The translations under genes were made by a program, and so were the position numbers. From positions 1,178,001-1,242,000 of the forward strand of contig CM049996.1 in assembly GCA_016630955.3 (NCBI GenBank): DNA of 64,000 bases, in the 5' to 3' direction. Shown one piece after another: positions 60,113-64,000 of the stretch; the first letter of the stretch is position 1, and every line of letters begins with the position of its first letter. Under the pieces are notes generated by a model. The model ran no database searches, was not told the origin of the DNA, and saw only the letters and a program-made list of their open reading frames with translations. The DNA comes from Didymella arachidicola. Lineage: Eukaryota; Ascomycota; Dothideomycetes; Pleosporales; Didymellaceae.

Positions 60113-62150
60113 ATGGAGAACGACGACCCTCAACTATACCAATATGGCACACCTCAGTCCAGCAATTCCTTTAAGCGTCCGCGCCGTAGTCTTCAAAGCT
60201 CGATGCCGCTAAGTAGCGTGTCTGGGAGCGCGACCTCGTCACCACGAGTCTCGACCCACGGCTCGCTCAACCCTACCGTCATCGATCACATCCATGGCCT
60301 CAAACACTTGGACGATCAACAAATCTTGCTGTTGTTGCAAGCGGCACGTAGCGGAGGTTCGTGTCACGCCCCTGCCTGCGCGTCAGCTCACCCAGCTCAC
60401 ACCTTCACAGATGGCATGCGCGTACCCGACCGATCATCGATGATATCGACGTCGACTCTAGCCAGTCGCGCATCATCGTATTTGAGTGTCCCATCTAGCA
60501 GAGTCCCGAGCATGATGTCGGACCCTCGCTCATCGATCGCTTCGACCGACTCATCCTTCACCCACTACAGTGCCGCCTCCTCACGCATGTCCACAGCATC
60601 CTCCCGTCTCTCGACTATCTCTACCGCGTCGACACCGGCACCGAAGAACTTTGCTTGCACCTTTTGTGACAAGGCACTCAAGTCGAAACCGTACTGGAAG
60701 TCACACGAGGAGGAGTTCCACGAGCAGAGGTTGACATGGCGCTGCCCGGATTGCGAGCAAATCTTCCACGCTGGCAAGCGCTTCCGTGAGCATCACACCA
60801 AATTACACGTATGTCATATTCTCTTGTCTCTAGGTTTGTTGTACTAATCATGACCAGGGCTGTGAGCATTGCAAACAACCAAGGGAGAGTGGCCAGCCCA
60901 CCAGCAGAAAAGCATCGCCCTGCGTCAAGAAGTACGAGATTGTTATGCACGACAAAGATGCTTGGGGTTGCGGCTTCTGTGCAACTCTACTGACGACCTG
61001 GGAAGAACGATGCGAGCACATCGCGTTGCACTTTGAAGAAAGGGGAGGAGCGAAGTGGAACTTTACTAACGTCATTCTTGGTCTATTGAAGCAGTCTGAC
61101 GCCGCCACTGCATGGAATAATCTCTTGACACAACGTCACGGAGACGAGCAAAATTGGCCGAAGCTGTCGTGGGAATCGAAGAAGTGCAATCGTCTTCGCT
61201 ACAAACTAGAAACGAAGTGGCACACCAGCGCCTTCGACATGGAGAAGCTGGTACAAGATACGTACGACCTGGCTGAGATTGAACCAAAGGATGTCGTCGA
61301 CTCGGCGCCCGAGATGACCCCTGACGTGTCGGAGGCTGACAATTCTGCACATAGCGAAATTGTCGAGTTCAAGTTGCAGACGTCAGATTTCGGAAACGAT
61401 GCAAGATTGCCAAGCTCTCATGGCGTCCCACAGGATCAGCAGATGATGGACCTAGATCCTGTGGAGCCTCAGCAGGTCCTGCATCATCAACAATCCTTCC
61501 AGCAGAGCCAGTGGCCTGTCAGTGCAGACATGTCACAGGCTCACTTGAGCACCGACGCCAGCATGGGGGCGTACGGAGGGTTTAACCCAAACATGGCGAC
61601 CATGTCGGCATCTTTCACGCAACCGATACCGCAACAGAGCTTTCATCACCAACAAACATGGCCAAGCACCGATTTCGTCTCGACGCCCGACCTCATCAAC
61701 TTCCAACAGCCGACATCGTACATGACCTATACGCAGCCGAAGGAAGTTGTTTCCGTTCCAACTTCTCAGTATGCCAATTTTGCGCACTACCCGCAGCAGC
61801 AGCAACAACAGCAACAGCAACAACAGCAACAGCAACAATCCCAACAAAGGCAGAGCGTGCCTCCGAACTTTATGCAACACTCCGAACCTCAATCGTCTTC
61901 TCGAAAGTACATCCCCAAGCTGGTCAACATTTCGAATTCGAGCCACCGTGCCATGCACCCGCAGCAGCAACAGCAGCAGCAACAGCAGCAGCCCCAACAA
62001 CCTCAGCAGCCACCTGCCCCTCCTCCTAAGGATGAGTCACAGGGCAACCGTTTCTCGAGAATGATCATGCGAAGGAAGCCAAGCAACATATCGCAACACA
62101 GTGCGAACAGGGATACTATGAGCTGGAACAATGAGATGAGCTGGGGTTGA
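60113..62150 (+). CDS. C2H2 zinc-finger protein with poly-Gln tracts
   Basis: Two exons (60113..60808, 60858..62150) encode 662 residues. Residues 1-175 are Ser-rich. C2H2-like fingers follow: CTFCDKALKSKPYWKSHEEE, then CPDCEQIFHAGKRFREHH ending TKLH at the splice junction, then CEHC and a CGFCATLLTTWEERCEHIAL block with a His pair. This pattern of two fingers plus a distant CxxC element recurs in fungal C2H2 regulators of unknown role. After about residue 340 the protein is Gln/Pro/Ser-rich, with two poly-Gln runs (repeats listed separately), consistent with a transcription regulator. The 49-nt intron has donor GTATGT and a CTAAT branch. DNA target and pathway are unknown. Confidence 0.85.
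61792..61840 (+). repeat. CAG/CAA repeat encoding poly-Gln
   Basis: A run of mixed CAG and CAA codons encodes about 16 consecutive Gln in the zinc-finger protein. The mix of codons reduces slippage compared with pure CAG. Confidence 0.9.
61963..62001 (+). repeat. Second CAG-rich poly-Gln repeat
   Basis: This second run of CAG/CAA codons encodes about ten Gln, then Gln-Pro repeats, before a proline-rich segment in the zinc-finger protein. Confidence 0.85.
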
Positions 62151-63052
62151 GCTCATGGGTGCCACGCTGTGTTTCCCACACCAAGACCACACCTCACTGA
62201 GAAAGTGAGCCCGAACCTCGCGCCAGCGCCGGCTTGCTCACCGCTACGCCGTGCCGAGCTCAGCGAGCTACACGTCACCACAACGGAGCTGTACTCTTTG
62301 AATTTTTCGTATCGTCCATGAGTTTGGAAGCAAGGTATACCCATAATGTAGCGTTGATTACGGTTTTTATATCATCATGTCTCGGTTTGCCCAAAAGAGA
62401 TTCCCTTTATGTTACCGTAGTATCTGCACCACATATCCCCTAGCATTGTACCGTTCAGCATCTCATTTCACGCAGCGTCTGGGGCAATTGACGTAATGAG
62501 GCAGGATGGCTTGGAGTTCGAAGGCGAAGCCTATAGATGGTCAACAGTATTCTGGGTGTCTCCTAGACAATGTAACATTATTGGCACATCATCACACTCA
62601 CCTTCTATCTACATGTCTTTGCGTCAAGAAGAGGAAGCTTGCCAATGTGATAGTTTCTACGTTTCTGCGGAGGAGTTGCCGCCCCGAGCTGCTTGTTCGG
62701 TCCAAAGGGCGCGCGACAGAAGACAAGCGTACGCTGCCCCGCGCCCGGGCCATGCGTCATCTTTCCAGCGATCACCTAGACCACAGAGTTACAAATCCCA
62801 CCTGCAGCCTGAACAGCGTGCTCTCGACATTCGTGATCTGGAATCACGCATACCTCCCGTCAGCAAGGCAATATCCATTGGGGTTACAGATACTACTCTG
62901 CAATATTGAATATTGACCGAGGCTCTGGACCTCATCCTAAGCAAATTGCAGCGCCACCACTGCTTGCATTCCTCTGGGCTCTAGAAGCGTGAATCGAGGA
63001 TATCACATTACCACCCGCATAAACAGACCCCCTTCCGGAGGACACCGGCAAT
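62151..63052. other. Spacer before the MOSC-domain gene
   Basis: These 902 bp lie between two genes on the plus strand. Small overlapping frames at 62496-62916 have no domain. No RNA gene was recognised. Confidence 0.45.
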
Positions 63053-64000
63053 ATGGCACAGTCACAAGCCTCGCAATTGGCAACCGTACTTTCTGCGTTC
63101 TTCTTGCCGATCCTGACCTACCTGTACTTCACCGGCTACTTCAAGAAAGCTGCATCCAAGAAGAACAATGCTGGACCGCTTCCTCCACCTACCGAGATCA
63201 CCGCCCTATACATCCACCCCATCAAGTCGTGTCATGGCATCAAAGTGCAGTCAGCAAAGCTGCTCTCCACCGGACTGGATCTAGGTACGTCGACACGCAC
63301 ACGTTGAGGAGTTGCATCCTCTGACTTTGGATAGACCGCCAATGGATGTGGGCGACGGCAGACAACTACGAATTCCTTACGATCCGACAAAATTCCAAAA
63401 TGACTCTGATCCGACCGTCCTATGATGCCGCAACAGACACCCTAACCATCACAGCGCCAGCGCCAAACTCCATTGACGAGAAGCTCGAATTCAGCATCCC
63501 CGCGCACCCAACCGCCGACTGGCTCAAGTCCAACACCACGAACCACTCAGCCAAGATCTGGAACCAATGGACACCAGCATGCGTCTACTCCCCCTCTCTA
63601 ACAGCGCCCTTCAACGCCTTCTTCGGCAAAGAAGTGCGCCTCGTCTACAAGGCCCCCACATCCACAGAACCGCGCGAACTGCGCTCAAACGGGGCCCCCA
63701 ACGTGCTCGGGCGCACGGCATCGACGTGTTTCCCAGACCTGATGCCGCTGCTCGTCGGCAACCAATCCAGCATTGACGAGCTGAACGCACGCATTGCAAC
63801 AACCGAAGGCCCCATCGCATCTCTCGACGTTTCGCGCTTCCGGCCGAACATCCTCGTGCGCGGGCAAGCGGACGCACCATGGGATGAGGACCGGTGGAAG
63901 ACGTTGCGTATTAGTCGCGCTGGGAAGAGCGTGACGGATCTGGATGTCACGCAGAGGTGTGCGCGGTGCCGTGTGCCGAATGTGGATCCTGAGACGGCGG
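63053..64000 (+). CDS. MOSC-domain protein (mARC-like), partial at the right edge
   Basis: Exon 1 (63053..63284) and exon 2 (63335 to the window end) encode about 299 residues so far. A hydrophobic N-terminal span (LATVLSAFFLPILTYLYFTG) precedes the MOSC N-terminal beta-barrel segment (EITALYIHPIKSCHGIKVQS). Exon 2 continues DRQWMWATADNYEFLTIRQN and reaches the MOSC core with SRFRPNILVRG and CARCRVPNVDPET. The RFRPNI block and the nearby Cys pair are typical of the molybdenum-cofactor-binding MOSC family, which includes the mitochondrial amidoxime reducing component (N-hydroxylated substrate reduction). The 50-nt intron has donor GTACGT, branch CTGAC and acceptor ATAG. The gene is cut by the window end, so a C-terminal ferredoxin domain, present in some fungal members, cannot be judged. 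Confidence 0.9.

Noticed and set aside
1..64000. tRNA, 5S rRNA and CRISPR arrays
   Set aside because: No B-box (GGTTCRANTCC) context with a foldable cloverleaf, no rRNA segment and no regularly spaced repeats were seen by eye; tRNAscan-SE would settle the tRNA question.

Overview
The window looks like nuclear DNA of a filamentous ascomycete (Pezizomycotina). Most introns are 46-94 nt with GTRNGT donors, CTRAC-type branch points close to the acceptor and CAG/TAG acceptors. It carries velvet-domain, GH76 (Dcw1/Dfg5) and fungal HET and Hsp70-like genes. The gene repertoire would fit a dothideomycete, but that is inference. I found no tRNA, rRNA, CRISPR or intact transposon.

Layout. The first 20 kb is mostly accessory and gene-poor. 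It holds a HET-domain gene with two disabling lesions (251-2523), the conserved replication gene CDC45 (3195-5807), an unknown coiled-coil protein (6396-7865) divergent from an Hsp70-like ATPase gene with an in-frame TAG (8358-10371), a VosA-like velvet regulator (12523-13584), a 4.7-kb stretch without a supportable gene, and a cytochrome P450 (18256-20150). The region 21-38 kb is dense housekeeping DNA: a Sas3-type MYST/PHD histone acetyltransferase, the complex I MWFE (NDUFA1) subunit with a 4-nt microexon, an arylamine N-acetyltransferase, a 1018-residue Uds1-domain coiled-coil protein, a CCDC124 homologue, a small Cys-rich protein and a Gpt2/Sct1 acyltransferase. The region 38-48 kb has a GPI-type GH76 wall enzyme, ribosomal protein eL6 and an amino-acid permease, separated by 2.5-2.8-kb spacers. 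The region 51-58 kb has RTF1 and COQ7 (divergent) and MRC1 (convergent with COQ7). The last part has a C2H2/poly-Q protein and a MOSC-domain protein that runs off the right edge.

How the genes fit together. No metabolic cluster is evident. CDC45 and MRC1 both act at the replication fork, and CDC45 has two perfect MluI-type (ACGCGT) boxes upstream. Sas3 and Rtf1 both act on transcribed chromatin. The HET and Hsp70-like genes belong to families that vary greatly between fungal strains, and both appear broken here.

The most distinctive observations are the 4-nt coding microexon, the two independent lesions in the HET gene (a 17-bp tandem duplication and a TAG), the nonsense codon in the Hsp70-like gene, a possible truncated aquaglyceroporin, a frame-preserving stop-free intron inside the MYST zinc finger, and G-rich coding 3' ends at the COQ7/MRC1 junction. 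I did not find a convincing new multi-gene system. Intron boundaries were placed by hand from splice motifs, reading frame and family knowledge.
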